A stretch of 42,205 nt of DNA from a virus, in IMG/VR virus record IMGVR_UViG_3300040751_000152, positions 1 to 42,205 of that record; one strand, 5' to 3'. Within the stretch, counting starts at the first letter, position 1, and every line of letters begins with the position of its first letter. Both the position numbers and the translations under genes were made by a program. Under the pieces are notes generated by a model, which made no database searches, was not told the DNA's origin, and worked only from the letters and a program-made list of their open reading frames with translations. Positions 1-9,540 of the stretch are shown piece by piece.

Positions 1-732
1 CATGGGTGGCACGACTACGACAGCTATCGAAGGCACAAAAGCAGTAAGCAAAGGTGTCAAGAACCTAGCTAATATGTCTGCTGATGAGTTGACACAAGAA
101 GAACTAGCCGCCCGTGTAGACTTCTCACGGCGTCTTGAGAGAATTACTGAATCAGGTGGTTTCAATCTCAAGAACGTAGGTAAGATGGGCAGTAAAGGTG
201 CAGTAGATGCTGTAGACAACGCCCACACAGAGATTGTTAAGGACTTGACGCTTGCTATTGAGGGTCTCAATCAAGATCCAAATAGCACACTCAATACTCG
301 CAAAGGCGATAGCGAAGAGTTAGCCGCTAAGAAGGCACTTGCCCGTCTTGGTATCAAGAACGCAAAGAACAAGGTCAAAGGTGTAGTTACACCAGACCAA
401 ATCGATGCAGTTGTAGATCTTGTAGGTCAGACCAAAGAAGGCCAGCAGATCATTAACCTCATGCGTGAAGCAAACGAGCTAACTAGCCTACACAAGTCAG
501 GTTATGTGGGTGGTTTGTCTCAATATACTGATTTACTCTCTCCATTCGGATCTAACTCAGGATACGATAGAGGAGCCGCCGCCACAGAGCGTCTCCTACG
601 GCCTTTACTGACTGGTGGTGCCGCTTTCCAGACTGGAGGCACTTCATTGGCCTTACAGGGCGGTCTAGCGGCTACAGGACGCATTGTAGATGCTGTTACA
701 GGCCGTAGAAGCCGTGTAGCTAAGTTCATTAA
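1..732. repeat. Left copy of divergent terminal direct repeat
   Basis: Bases 1-732 align without gaps to 41474-42205. I count 43 substitutions by hand, giving about 94% identity. Most are third-position and silent; only about four residues change (T to A, G to S, N to D, T to N). The differences lie between about 80 and 605, while both ends are identical. This shows the sequence is circular or circularly permuted and that the two ends come from slightly different variants. It could also be a true near-duplication, but the reading frame crossing the junction argues for circularity. Confidence 0.9.
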
Positions 733-2992
733 GGACTACAAAGGCGGTCAGGGACAGCAAGTATCAGCTACAGCATCAGCTAGATCCAAAGGAATAGCGG
801 CTTACAGACGCAAACAAGAAGAAATTAAGCGCGCCCGAGAACTTCGGGAAAGGATGAGACGTGTTTTACAGGCCGAAAGAGAGGCCGAAGCGGCTCGTAA
901 GAAGCAACAGGCTCAAGATGAGCGTGATATGAACTTCCAGATGTACCAAGATGGTACTCGCCAAGCCTCTGGTTACACTAAAGACAGCCCTCAAGACGTA
1001 CTTTTGAAGGCTACAGGCATGGATCTCAAGAATATCAAGATAGCTTTAGCTGAATTGATAAGAACTGGACACCCGAAGTATGCCGCCGCCGCTAAAACCG
1101 CAGTTAGAAGTCTAAAATACGGTGGTCGCATCGGTGAGCGCGGCTCAAACATGCTTTCTAACCTTATTAAAGTTGTTAATACCCGTGTAGACTCCGGTTC
1201 ATCACAAGCAAAGATGGTTAGACCGCGTGATACAGGCGCAGAGAAGGGTTTTAACACTAACGAAGCTATCCAGCGTGGTATTGAGCGTAACAAAGCCGCC
1301 GCGCAAGAGCTTATTAACCGCGTTCAGAATGATCCAGAGATCGATGAGTTCACTAAGAAGGTGATTATTGAGAAGTTAGAGATCTTCAAAGAAGATAACC
1401 TAAGTTCAGACCCTCTTGGTAGAGCCAAAGCAGAACTCCAAGACGCACTCAATAAGTTAAACAATAGCGGTGTTGTCACTGAGCAGAAGACTGCACAGGT
1501 AGAGCGTTATCTTGGTGAATACATCAAGAGGATTGAGGCACAACAGAAGGCTAGAGAAGCACAACAGCAGAAACAGCAACCGCCACAGCCTCCTCAACCG
1601 CCACAGCCTCCTCAACCTCCACAGCCTCCTCAACCGCCAACACCAGATGGACCTACCTACACAGTCACTAAGATTAAAACCACACAAGGTCCAATAACAA
1701 GCGTTAGTGATGGCACCAATACACTATACACTCAACGCTCACAGGATATGAACGGTAGCTTTGCTTGGTATCAAGTGGATGAGAATGGTTTTGAGTTCCC
1801 TAGAAGTACCAGCGGAATACCAAACCTACCTATCGGCAGTAACCGTGAAGAGGCTATAGAGGCTTTGAAGGGGAAGCTAGTTGAAATGTCTAGAGATGCA
1901 ACTCAGCCACCTCAGCCCCCAACACCTGAGACTGAGGTATCTGGCGAGTTGGACAGAGAGCAGACTAAGACATTTACAATCACACCTCGTTTACAAGTAC
2001 AAAAGCGTATGCGTGATATTGTAAGTCAAAACGCCAAAGACCCCCGATATATCAATAAAACATTTCGGACATTTACTGGTGCAAAAGATGACTTCGGTAA
2101 TATCAAGTTCGGCACTGCTTTTACAGATGCGTCTGTATCAGCCACAGAGGCATTTCTACCTGTCCTTGATGAAATAGCTTCAAGGTTTAACATCCCGAGA
2201 CTTCGTGGTTTTAAGACAATAGATGGAAGCGCCGGAGCCAATATGGGCGATGGTGTTATGGGGGTAAATCCTCGTACTTTTAACTACTACACAGACGGAT
2301 TGGAAGATAGAGACCTTTCCCCTGTTGAGCGAGAAACAAAACTTAAAGAAGCACAGGATGCTCTGGACAGACTTGCAGAAGAAAGAACGTCTGCAAGAGA
2401 AAGAATATATGCTCTATATGATGAGCATAGATCCCTCACAAACATGAGAGAGAACTTTCCAGACGCTTATGCTGAATACACACGGCTTACTATCAGGCTC
2501 GACACTATTGATAGTGAAAGAACCAAGCATATAAGGATAAAAGAACGTCTTAGCCCTACAGCTATGGAGCCTAGTAGTTGGAAAATAGGAGATGACCTTA
2601 AAGGTCGTCCTTCTGGATCCGGCAGTTACTTTGATAACGGCTTAGATCGTCTTCATACTCTTTTATTACATGAGATGGCGCATCACGTTCATCAAATGTT
2701 TGCCCAACAGCCTCCTACTGGAACTGATTTGGCATCTTTAAGATTAGCGGCTAAAAAGCGTCCAGTGGAAAACTGGTTAGCAAAGAATGTAGGAACCGTT
2801 AAGAATAAGAAGATGGTTTGGGCAGACCCGTCAATCCCAGATAGACAAGCTGGTGAATACGGCTTGACGAATGAAAAAGAGTGGTTTGCCGAGAACTTTG
2901 CACTGTACTACATGGACAGGAAAGACTTGGTTGATCCATTGTTCGTTCAACTGATAGAATCGATGCTGAAAGGGACGTTTAAGAATGACTGA
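1..2992 (+). CDS. Large ejection (internal virion) protein with C-terminal zinc-peptidase motif; 3' part of a gene split by the window ends
   Basis: This is the C-terminal 996 residues of a giant virion protein. The reading frame is open at base 1, and the true start is at 40620, so after joining across the terminal repeat the protein would be about 1281 aa. The first half is Lys/Arg/Gln-rich and largely helical, as in podovirus proteins ejected with the DNA. Residues about 527-545 are a PPQ tandem repeat, followed by a second PPQPP linker near 635. The last ~110 residues carry HEMAHH (H890, E891, H894) and, about 65 residues later, EWFAE (E960, E964), the layout of gluzincin-type metallopeptidases such as the anthrax lethal-factor-like fold. 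Two ejection-type genes precede it and the terminase genes follow. The virion role is inferred from position; the peptidase assignment rests on motifs only. Confidence 0.8.
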   Translation, partial: MGGTTTTAIEGTKAVSKGVKNLANMSADELTQEELAARVDFSRRLERITESGGFNLKNVGKMGSKGAVDAVDNAHTEIVKDLTLAIEGLNQDPNSTLNTRKGDSEELAAKKALARLGIKNAKNKVKGVVTPDQIDAVVDLVGQTKEGQQIINLMREANELTSLHKSGYVGGLSQYTDLLSPFGSNSGYDRGAAATERLLRPLLTGGAAFQTGGTSLALQGGLAATGRIVDAVTGRRSRVAKFIKDYKGGQGQQVSATASARSKGIAAYRRKQEEIKRARELRERMRRVLQAEREAEAARKKQQAQDERDMNFQMYQDGTRQASGYTKDSPQDVLLKATGMDLKNIKIALAELIRTGHPKYAAAAKTAVRSLKYGGRIGERGSNMLSNLIKVVNTRVDSGSSQAKMVRPRDTGAEKGFNTNEAIQRGIERNKAAAQELINRVQNDPEIDEFTKKVIIEKLEIFKEDNLSSDPLGRAKAELQDALNKLNNSGVVTEQKTAQVERYLGEYIKRIEAQQKAREAQQQKQQPPQPPQPPQPPQPPQPPQPPTPDGPTYTVTKIKTTQGPITSVSDGTNTLYTQRSQDMNGSFAWYQVDENGFEFPRSTSGIPNLPIGSNREEAIEALKGKLVEMSRDATQPPQPPTPETEVSGELDREQTKTFTITPRLQVQKRMRDIVSQNAKDPRYINKTFRTFTGAKDDFGNIKFGTAFTDASVSATEAFLPVLDEIASRFNIPRLRGFKTIDGSAGANMGDGVMGVNPRTFNYYTDGLEDRDLSPVERETKLKEAQDALDRLAEERTSARERIYALYDEHRSLTNMRENFPDAYAEYTRLTIRLDTIDSERTKHIRIKERLSPTAMEPSSWKIGDDLKGRPSGSGSYFDNGLDRLHTLLLHEMAHHVHQMFAQQPPTGTDLASLRLAAKKRPVENWLAKNVGTVKNKKMVWADPSIPDRQAGEYGLTNEKEWFAENFALYYMDRKDLVDPLFVQLIESMLKGTFKND
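1580..1639 (+). repeat. 18-bp tandem repeat encoding a PPQ linker
   Basis: Three full copies and a partial copy of an 18-bp unit (CCGCCACAGCCTCCTCAA, one substitution in copy three) encode repeated Pro-Pro-Gln. The repeat makes a stiff extended linker between the helical N-terminal half of the ejection protein and its C-terminal region. Copy number is likely to vary between strains by slippage. Confidence 0.85.
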
Positions 2993-3182
2993 AGCGTTTA
3001 GAAAAGCTCTGTCGATTTTACAAGACAAAGGGTCTGGTATTACGGACTCTGATGTAGAGGAAATCACCCACCTAAGTTACTTCTTCGATGATAATGAACT
3101 CATGGAAGAAAAAGCAAAGCTCTTTGAGGTGATAGAGCAAATCAGGATCAGTCCTGATTCAAAACTAAGTAAGGAAAACTAA
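2985..3182 (+). CDS. Small hypothetical protein, 65 aa
   Basis: The product is unrecognised: an acidic, helical 65-residue protein with no motif. It starts 8 bp inside the end of the ejection-protein gene, with a plausible ribosome-binding site (AAGGGACG) upstream, and ends 15 bp before the terminase small subunit gene. Its position between ejection and packaging genes suggests translational coupling and a late role. No membrane segment or signal is visible. Confidence 0.65.
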   Translation: MTEAFRKALSILQDKGSGITDSDVEEITHLSYFFDDNELMEEKAKLFEVIEQIRISPDSKLSKEN

Positions 3183-3197
3183 CAGAAGGAGTTACTC

Positions 3198-3695
3198 ATG
3201 GGTTCACCAAAGGTCCCAAGACAGAAAGCTCCTTCTAAAGTAGGTCGTGGACCCCAGCCCCAGAAGGCACCCAAGAAAAACTACTTCGCAACTCTCATGG
3301 AAACTCCAGAGGGTCGTGAACTAAGACGACAGTGGTCTACCAAGCCTCGAAAGAACGCTGGTAGGCCGCGTGGCGTTCCAGATGGCATGAGAAAAGAGCA
3401 AGCTGATGCCCTCCGAGCGAAAGTTAAAAAGGAAGCAGAAAAGGTAGTAGAAGTTATGGCAGAAAAGTACGGTGTAGAAGACGACTACGCAAAAGAGGCC
3501 CTCAAGACAGCCGTTGAGGTCATGCGTATGGTCGGAGAAACCCGAGAACGATTATCAGCCGCACGGTTAGTCTTAGACTTTACCAAGCAAAAGCCTGTGG
3601 CAAAGTCAGAAGTGGCTGTAGCCAAGGCAGAAGACTTCTTGTCTTCTCTGCTCGTTGAAGAAGACGATGGACCCGAAACTAAAGAAGGTTCGTAA
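3198..3695 (+). CDS. terS: Terminase small subunit (probable)
   Basis: A 165-aa protein with a very basic, proline-rich N-terminus (to about residue 60), then a GRPRG segment and helical stretches. It ends in the pattern ARLVLDFTKQKP followed by an acidic tail, as in phage small terminases that bind pac/cos DNA and load the large subunit. The family call rests on this pattern and on its place directly before the large subunit, whose start overlaps it by 29 bp. The ribosome-binding site is strong (AGAAGGAG, 7 nt before ATG). No clear HTH can be read by eye. Confidence 0.65.
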   Translation: MGSPKVPRQKAPSKVGRGPQPQKAPKKNYFATLMETPEGRELRRQWSTKPRKNAGRPRGVPDGMRKEQADALRAKVKKEAEKVVEVMAEKYGVEDDYAKEALKTAVEVMRMVGETRERLSAARLVLDFTKQKPVAKSEVAVAKAEDFLSSLLVEEDDGPETKEGS

Positions 3696-5238
3696 GCGTC
3701 TCTATCAAGAGTTTCCTTTTTATGCCCGTTCAGCACTAAAGATTAGAACAAAAGCTGGTGAGGTTGCTCCTCTTTCCCTTAATCCAGCACAGCAAATCCT
3801 CGATGAAGCTGTACAGAAACAACTCAAATCCGAAGGTAAGATCAGGATCATCATCCTGAAAGCCCGTCAGCAAGGTCTATCGACCTACACGGGTGGCTAC
3901 CTTTACTTCGCAGTGTCTCAGCAAAAAGCCCGTAAAGCTATGGTGATTACCCACCATGCAGACTCTACACGGGCGCTCTTTGATATGACTAAGCGATTTC
4001 ATGAGCATTGTCCTGAGATACTAAAGCCCCACACTAAATACAGTAGTAGAAGGGAATTATCCTTTGATGTACTTGACTCCAGTTATGTTGTTGCAACAGC
4101 AGGTGGTGACTCCGTTGGTAGAGGAGAAACACTTACTCATGTCCACGCTTCGGAACTTGCGTTCTGGCCTAAGTCAACTGCTCAAGACATCTGGAATGGC
4201 TTGTTGCAAGCTGTACCTAACGCTCCTCAAACTGCTGTATTTATCGAGAGTACGGCGAATGGTGTAACAGGTATTTACTACGATCTATGGAAGGGTGCAG
4301 TCGAAGGTACAAACGGGTTCGTCCCTGTGTTTATACCTTGGTACACAGACCCAACATACATCGAGGATGTACCAGACAACTTCGAGCGAACACCTGAAGA
4401 GGAAGATATAGCTGACAAGTATAATCTTACTGATGGTCAGCTTATGTTCCGTAGACGGAAGATCGCCCAAAATGGGATTGACCTGTTCCGGCAAGAGTAT
4501 CCTGCCGAGCCAGAGGAAGCCTTCCTCACTACGGGTCGTCCCGTATTTAACCCTGAGCAACTACAAGAGTGCTTAGGGGATACACGAGATGTTGAAGAAC
4601 GTCTTGCTCTCGAAGGTGATGAGTTTGTCATCCACTCCCGAGGAGAGCTTCAAACTTACCTTAAACATGATGCCGGAGAACAGTATGTCATTGGGGCCGA
4701 TGTTGCTATGGGTGTCCGTAATGGAGACTACTCAGTTGCACAAGTCCTCGACAGCAAAAAGAGACAAGTGGCTACATGGCGTGGACAAGTTCATCCCGAC
4801 CACTTTGCTGAGGTTCTTTACGCATTAGGGGAATATTATAATGAAGCGTTTATCTGTGTGGAGAACAATAGCCACGGCATACTTACCTGCACACGTTTGG
4901 GAAAGGATCTTGCGTATCCAAACTTCTACATGGAAGTTCAGGTAGATAAGATCACAGATCGTGAAACCATTAAGTTAGGTTTCTCAACAACAGCAAAAAC
5001 CAAGCCCCTCATCATTGACCAACTAAGAGCGTCAATGCGTGAGAACGAGCTTGAACTTAACGACAAGACAACAATCCGCGAGATGATGACTTACATCGTT
5101 ACCGAGAGTGGTTCGATGGAAGCTGAACCTTCATGTCACGATGACTGCGTTATGTCTCTTGCTCTTGCAAACCACGTTCACGAAGGCGCTTGGGAACCAG
5201 TGGAGACACCTGATGAACTTTACTTGGAAATGGTCTAA
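3667..5238 (+). CDS. terL: Terminase large subunit (packaging ATPase-nuclease)
   Basis: This is the packaging motor that pumps DNA into the procapsid and cuts it. The N-terminal ATPase has a Walker A-like KARQQGLST (about residues 65-73) and the Walker B region VHASELAFW. The C-terminal RNase H-like nuclease shows VIGADVAMGVRNGDYS, ICVENNSHG and HDDCVMSLALA, which supply its acidic metal ligands. At 523 aa it has normal length. I chose ATG 3667; a TTG four codons upstream is also in frame. The portal gene follows after 3 bp. Confidence 0.93.
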   Translation: MDPKLKKVRKRLYQEFPFYARSALKIRTKAGEVAPLSLNPAQQILDEAVQKQLKSEGKIRIIILKARQQGLSTYTGGYLYFAVSQQKARKAMVITHHADSTRALFDMTKRFHEHCPEILKPHTKYSSRRELSFDVLDSSYVVATAGGDSVGRGETLTHVHASELAFWPKSTAQDIWNGLLQAVPNAPQTAVFIESTANGVTGIYYDLWKGAVEGTNGFVPVFIPWYTDPTYIEDVPDNFERTPEEEDIADKYNLTDGQLMFRRRKIAQNGIDLFRQEYPAEPEEAFLTTGRPVFNPEQLQECLGDTRDVEERLALEGDEFVIHSRGELQTYLKHDAGEQYVIGADVAMGVRNGDYSVAQVLDSKKRQVATWRGQVHPDHFAEVLYALGEYYNEAFICVENNSHGILTCTRLGKDLAYPNFYMEVQVDKITDRETIKLGFSTTAKTKPLIIDQLRASMRENELELNDKTTIREMMTYIVTESGSMEAEPSCHDDCVMSLALANHVHEGAWEPVETPDELYLEMV

Positions 5239-5241
5239 AGA

Positions 5242-7275
5242 ATGGCAAAAGTAGAAGATTACAAAAAGCTAGACGACAGCGGCATCGTTAAGCTGGTTGA
5301 GGACAATATTAAGACCTCAGTTGGCTACTACGACAGCGACCTGTCACGAGAGCGTAAAAGAGTTACCGAATACTACAACGGTACGCTACCTAAGCCAGCC
5401 CATGATGGTAACAGCCGCTATGTCTCCCAAGATGTCTATGATTCAGTAGAAAGCATGAAAGCCGCCCTGCTCGAGACCTTCTCAGCTGGTGGTAACATTG
5501 TGCGCTTTTCACCGCAGGGACCAGAGGATGTTAAGACTGCTGAGGTATGTTCTGCCTACACTGATTACGTTCTATTCCGTCAAAATGATGGCTTTGGGAC
5601 ATTCCGCACAGTTATCCATGATGGTCTGACATCACGAGTTGGTATTGCAAAAGTATTCTGGCAAGAGAGCTACGAAGAAGACCTAAAAGAGTTTACAGAT
5701 CTTACACAAGATGAACTCGATATGGTTATTGCTGAAGACGGTATTGAGCTAGTCGAAAGCAAAACAGATGCCCGTGGTCTTATGTCAGGTGTGCTCAGTC
5801 AAGAACGTGACACAAGTCAGGTTGTTATTGAGTGCATCCCTCCTGAAGAGTTTATCATTGAGCCACAAGCAAAGAGCCTAGAAGACGTAAACTTCTGCGC
5901 TCATAGAACCAAGAAGACCATCTCAGAACTAAGAGACATGGGCTACGATGATGATCAGCTTGATCGTCTAGGCGACCATGAAGACATCGAGATGGACACA
6001 GATCCTGAGATCCTTGCACGACATGAGGACATTGGATCTGACCGAGGTTTCAATGCTCATGGTTATCAGGACCAAGTACGGTCAATCATGGTGTACGAAG
6101 CCTACATCATGGTCGATGTTGAGGGTACAGGCATTGCCAAGCTACACCGCGTTGTGAAAGCTGGTAACGAGATCCTTGATATGGAAGAAGTGGACCGCAA
6201 GCCTTTCATTTCGTTTGCCCCTCTTCCAATTCCACACTCATTCTACGGTTCTAACTTTGCTGAGAAGCTAATTGCCACACAGAACGCAAGAACCATCTTA
6301 ACACGGTCTATCCTTGACCACGCTATGATCACTAACAACCCACGTTACATGGTTGTCAAAGGTGGTCTTACTAATCCGCGTGAACTAATCGACAACCGTG
6401 TAGGCGGTCTAGTGAATGTTAGTCGGCCTGATGCTATCTCACCGATGCCACAGGCACCATTGAACCCGTTTGTCTTCCAGACCATCCAGTTGCTCGATGA
6501 AGACAAAGAAGAGAACACAGGCGTCTCTAAGCTATCACAAGGCTTAAACAAGGACGCTATCAGTAAGCAGAACTCAGCCGCCATGGTTGAACAGCTTGCT
6601 ACCATGTCACAGCAACGTCAGAAGATCATTGCTCGTAACTTTGCTAACCAGTTCGTAAAGCCTCTGTTCCATGAGATCTACAGACTGGTAGTTGAGAACG
6701 AAGATCAGCAGAAGATCGTCCAGATTGCTGGTGATTATGTACAAGTGAACCCACAGGCATGGGAAGACAAGCGAGACGTAGTTGTCGAACTTCGTCTTGG
6801 TTACGGTGAACAAGAGCGTGAAAGCCAGAAGTATCTGGCGATGCACCAAATGATTAGTCAGGATCCTGTCTTGTCACGGATGTATCTACCTCAGAACCAA
6901 TACGCTCTGATTAAAGATGTCATGGAACTGTCAGGAATACTGAATGTTGCTGATTATCTAACTTCACCAGACCAGATCCCACCACCACAACCAGATCCTG
7001 CCGCTGAGTTGCAAATGCAAATGGCTCAGAAGCAGATAGAGCTTCAGGAACGTCAGACATCACTTGCTGAAATGAAAGCACAAGTAGATGCACAGATGGC
7101 CCAGATGAAGCTCGAGCTTGATGCCATGAAGGCACAGGCACAGATGGCTATCCAAAGCGATAACCAAGACCTCAAGGAAGAGCAATTTAAGTTCAAGCAG
7201 TTCATTGACAGTAATGAGCTTGAGATCTTGAGAACAGCAGAAGACCTGCGCGGTATTGCATCACCGACAGGTTGA
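5242..7275 (+). CDS. Portal protein
   Basis: A 677-aa portal, the dodecameric ring at the capsid vertex through which DNA is packed and ejected. Its length, position between large terminase and scaffold, and the core (SFYGSNFAEKLIATQNARTILTRSILDH, then RYMVVKGG and SKLSQGLNKDAI) fit podovirus-type portals. The last ~100 residues form a Gln/Met-rich coiled coil with repeated QMAQ and KAQ elements, typical of the portal barrel or crown. It begins 3 bp after the terminase stop, so translation is probably coupled. Confidence 0.85.
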   Translation: MAKVEDYKKLDDSGIVKLVEDNIKTSVGYYDSDLSRERKRVTEYYNGTLPKPAHDGNSRYVSQDVYDSVESMKAALLETFSAGGNIVRFSPQGPEDVKTAEVCSAYTDYVLFRQNDGFGTFRTVIHDGLTSRVGIAKVFWQESYEEDLKEFTDLTQDELDMVIAEDGIELVESKTDARGLMSGVLSQERDTSQVVIECIPPEEFIIEPQAKSLEDVNFCAHRTKKTISELRDMGYDDDQLDRLGDHEDIEMDTDPEILARHEDIGSDRGFNAHGYQDQVRSIMVYEAYIMVDVEGTGIAKLHRVVKAGNEILDMEEVDRKPFISFAPLPIPHSFYGSNFAEKLIATQNARTILTRSILDHAMITNNPRYMVVKGGLTNPRELIDNRVGGLVNVSRPDAISPMPQAPLNPFVFQTIQLLDEDKEENTGVSKLSQGLNKDAISKQNSAAMVEQLATMSQQRQKIIARNFANQFVKPLFHEIYRLVVENEDQQKIVQIAGDYVQVNPQAWEDKRDVVVELRLGYGEQERESQKYLAMHQMISQDPVLSRMYLPQNQYALIKDVMELSGILNVADYLTSPDQIPPPQPDPAAELQMQMAQKQIELQERQTSLAEMKAQVDAQMAQMKLELDAMKAQAQMAIQSDNQDLKEEQFKFKQFIDSNELEILRTAEDLRGIASPTG

Positions 7276-7287
7276 TAAGGAGAGCAA

Positions 7288-7557
7288 ATGCAAAACCAAG
7301 AAGAAGAGCTAATCAAACAAGGGGATGAGGCTGAAATACTACTTAGTAACCCAGCCTTTAACTCTGTGATTAACAACCTAGTAGACGTTTCCTTTCAGTC
7401 TTTTGTGAACACTAAGCGACAAGAGAACGAGCAAAGGGAACGAAGCTACAACCATTATAGGGCTGTGGTGGATATCGTCCAGACTTTACAACAGCGAGTC
7501 CAAGTAAGAGACGAGATCAACACTAAAGCTGGTGACAACAACCAAGAGGATGAATAG
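7288..7557 (+). CDS. Hypothetical protein, 89 aa
   Basis: An 89-aa charged, helical protein with no recognised domain. It has a good ribosome-binding site (AAGGAGAGCAA before ATG) and lies between portal and scaffold genes, so an assembly role is plausible but not shown. Residues about 33-75 (SFQSFVNTKRQENEQRERSY onward) look coiled-coil-forming. It ends 4 bp before the scaffold start. Confidence 0.65.
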   Translation: MQNQEEELIKQGDEAEILLSNPAFNSVINNLVDVSFQSFVNTKRQENEQRERSYNHYRAVVDIVQTLQQRVQVRDEINTKAGDNNQEDE

Positions 7558-7561
7558 GACC

Positions 7562-8602
7562 ATGAGTAACGTCCAAAACAACACCTCAACTACAGAACGG
7601 TTGCCTCTCTCTATAGATGAGGCGGCAGACGCTATTCTGGCGCGTTGGGAAGACGCTGGTGAAGACCAGCCATCAGAAGACGAAGGTTCAGAGGCAACTC
7701 AGGACATTCAGGAAGAGACTACGGATGAAACTGAGTATGAAGAGATTGATGAGTCTGATGAACTTGAAGAAGTCGATGAAGACCCTGAAGAAGACAGTGA
7801 TGAAGATGACGATGAAGATACTGAGAGTGATGAAGAGGATGACGAAGAGTCTCCTGTCACTATTGATGACGATACTCTCATTGATATTCAAGTTGACGGA
7901 AAGACTGTTCAGGCATCTGTCAAAGACCTCAAGAGATTATATGGACAAGAAGCAAGTCTCACTCGTAAGTCTCAAGAAACAGCTAGACAACGCAAAGAAG
8001 CTGATGAGGCTCTTGGCAAGACTCACGCCGTTATGCAACGGATGCTTGAGCAAGCTAAAGAGCGTTGGAAGCCTTATTCTGAAGTGGATATGCTCGTTGC
8101 AAGTAAGAGTATGGACACGGAAGACTTTGCTCAACTTCGCAAGGAAGCTCAGGAAGCCCACGACAACCTGAAGTTCCTAAGTGAAGAAGCTGATGCTTTT
8201 TACTCTTCAATACAAGAACAGCAGAAGGCGGCAAACCAAGAGGCCGCTAAACAAGCAATTACTACTCTCAAGGAGCGTATCCCTGATTGGAGTAACACTC
8301 TGTATGACGATATTAGAGGCTATGCTGTTGCACAGGGTTTACCTGAAGAACAGGTCAATCAATATGTTGATCCTGTAGTCATTGAGATACTGAATAAAGC
8401 CCGTCTCTATGATCAAGGTAAACGAGTTGCGGCTGTAAAGAAGAAGTCACCTACCAAGAAAGTATTACGTTCTAAGAAGGCCCCAGAGGCCGACCGTCAG
8501 CGTAAAGCGGCTAAACAGGCCGAAACACGCAAGCGGCTAAAGAGCAGTGGTAACGACTTGGATGACATTGCAAACGCTTTATTGTCTCGCTGGGAATCAT
8601 AA
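7562..8602 (+). CDS. Capsid scaffolding protein
   Basis: A 346-aa scaffold that would guide capsid assembly and then leave the head. Residues about 35-100 are extremely acidic (long Asp/Glu runs). A short region (DIQVDGKTVQASVKDLKRLY) and a long charged coiled coil follow, and the C-terminus is basic (KKKSPTKKVLRSKKAPEADR onward), the usual capsid-binding end. It lies directly before the capsid gene. I chose ATG 7562, after AGGACC, over an in-frame GTG at 7532 that would overlap the preceding gene. The final motif ANALLSRWES echoes the N-terminal ADAILARWED. Confidence 0.82.
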   Translation: MSNVQNNTSTTERLPLSIDEAADAILARWEDAGEDQPSEDEGSEATQDIQEETTDETEYEEIDESDELEEVDEDPEEDSDEDDDEDTESDEEDDEESPVTIDDDTLIDIQVDGKTVQASVKDLKRLYGQEASLTRKSQETARQRKEADEALGKTHAVMQRMLEQAKERWKPYSEVDMLVASKSMDTEDFAQLRKEAQEAHDNLKFLSEEADAFYSSIQEQQKAANQEAAKQAITTLKERIPDWSNTLYDDIRGYAVAQGLPEEQVNQYVDPVVIEILNKARLYDQGKRVAAVKKKSPTKKVLRSKKAPEADRQRKAAKQAETRKRLKSSGNDLDDIANALLSRWES

Positions 8603-8639
8603 CCTTTACTTTAACTTTCCAGCATAAGGAATTAAAAAC

Positions 8640-9524
8640 ATGGCAACTTATACGTCCTACGATCAGGTAGGTAAAGCCGAAGACGTATCCGACATCATCT
8701 CGGATATTAGCCCTACCGATACCCCAATGGTATCATTGATTAAACCCCAGAAAGTGTCTGCTCGTGTATACGAATATCAGACAGATTCGCTTGCCGCCGC
8801 CTCATCCAATGCCGCAGTGGAGGGAGCAGATCCATCAATGGCAACACTGACCGCCACAACCATGATCACGGGTAACACCCAGATCTTGACCAAGGCGTTC
8901 CAAGTCAGTGCTACCGCTGATGCGATCAAGACCTACGGTAGAGCCAAAGAAACCGCATATCAGCTAGGCCGCGCCCTGAAGGAAATTAAGCGCGATTTAG
9001 AGTATGCGTATGTTGGTGCATCTAACGCTGGTGTAGCTGGTAACTCATCTACAGCCCGTGAGATGGACTCAGCTGATCAGCTGATCGATGCCGCAACAAC
9101 CACAGCTGGTGGTACAGCGGCTCTGACTGAAGCAATGCTCCTCAGCACAGGTGAAGCTGTGTTCAACGAAGGTGGCGATGCTTCTGTCTTCATGATCAAG
9201 CCAGCTGACGCCCAGATCGTTGCAGGTTTCACCGGAGCTTCTGGTCGTTACCGTAACTTCAACGATGGCGCAAAGACACTGGTAAACGTGATCGACCTGT
9301 ATGTCAGCCCCTACGGCGAATACAAAGTCGTTCTTAACCGCCACCAGATGTCAACACATGCCTTCCTGCTCGATCCAACAATGTGGCGTTCAGCCGTGTT
9401 GCGTCCTTTCTCACGCACACTGTTGGCAAAGTCAGGCGACTCAGACAAGCATTTCGTAGTCGGTGAATACGGCTTGATGCACCTGAACCCGAAGGCTTCT
9501 GGTCAAATTAACGCTCTTACATAA
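8640..9524 (+). CDS. Major capsid protein (SU10/DUF5309-like)
   Basis: A 294-aa major head protein. The opening (DISPTDTPMVSLI, then EYQTDSLAAASSNAAVEGAD) and the end (VVGEYGLMHLNPKASGQI) match my recollection of the DUF5309/SU10 major capsid family with the HK97 fold, not the T7 gp10 family. It has its own ribosome-binding site (ATAAGGAATT) after a 37-bp gap and is followed by a structured RNA and a strong terminator, as expected for the most abundant product. No long N-terminal delta domain is visible; scaffolding comes from the separate upstream protein. Confidence 0.88.
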   Translation: MATYTSYDQVGKAEDVSDIISDISPTDTPMVSLIKPQKVSARVYEYQTDSLAAASSNAAVEGADPSMATLTATTMITGNTQILTKAFQVSATADAIKTYGRAKETAYQLGRALKEIKRDLEYAYVGASNAGVAGNSSTAREMDSADQLIDAATTTAGGTAALTEAMLLSTGEAVFNEGGDASVFMIKPADAQIVAGFTGASGRYRNFNDGAKTLVNVIDLYVSPYGEYKVVLNRHQMSTHAFLLDPTMWRSAVLRPFSRTLLAKSGDSDKHFVVGEYGLMHLNPKASGQINALT

Positions 9525-9540
9525 GAGCTAACTAGATAGG

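Noticed and set aside
1457-1687. A leftward frame with repeated Leu-Trp-Arg units
   Set aside because: It is the reverse reading of the PPQ tandem repeat.
7617-8171. A 184-codon Lys/Met/Leu-rich frame inside the scaffold gene
   Set aside because: It is the +1 shadow of the acidic GAA/GAT/GAC-rich scaffold coding region, with no ribosome-binding site.
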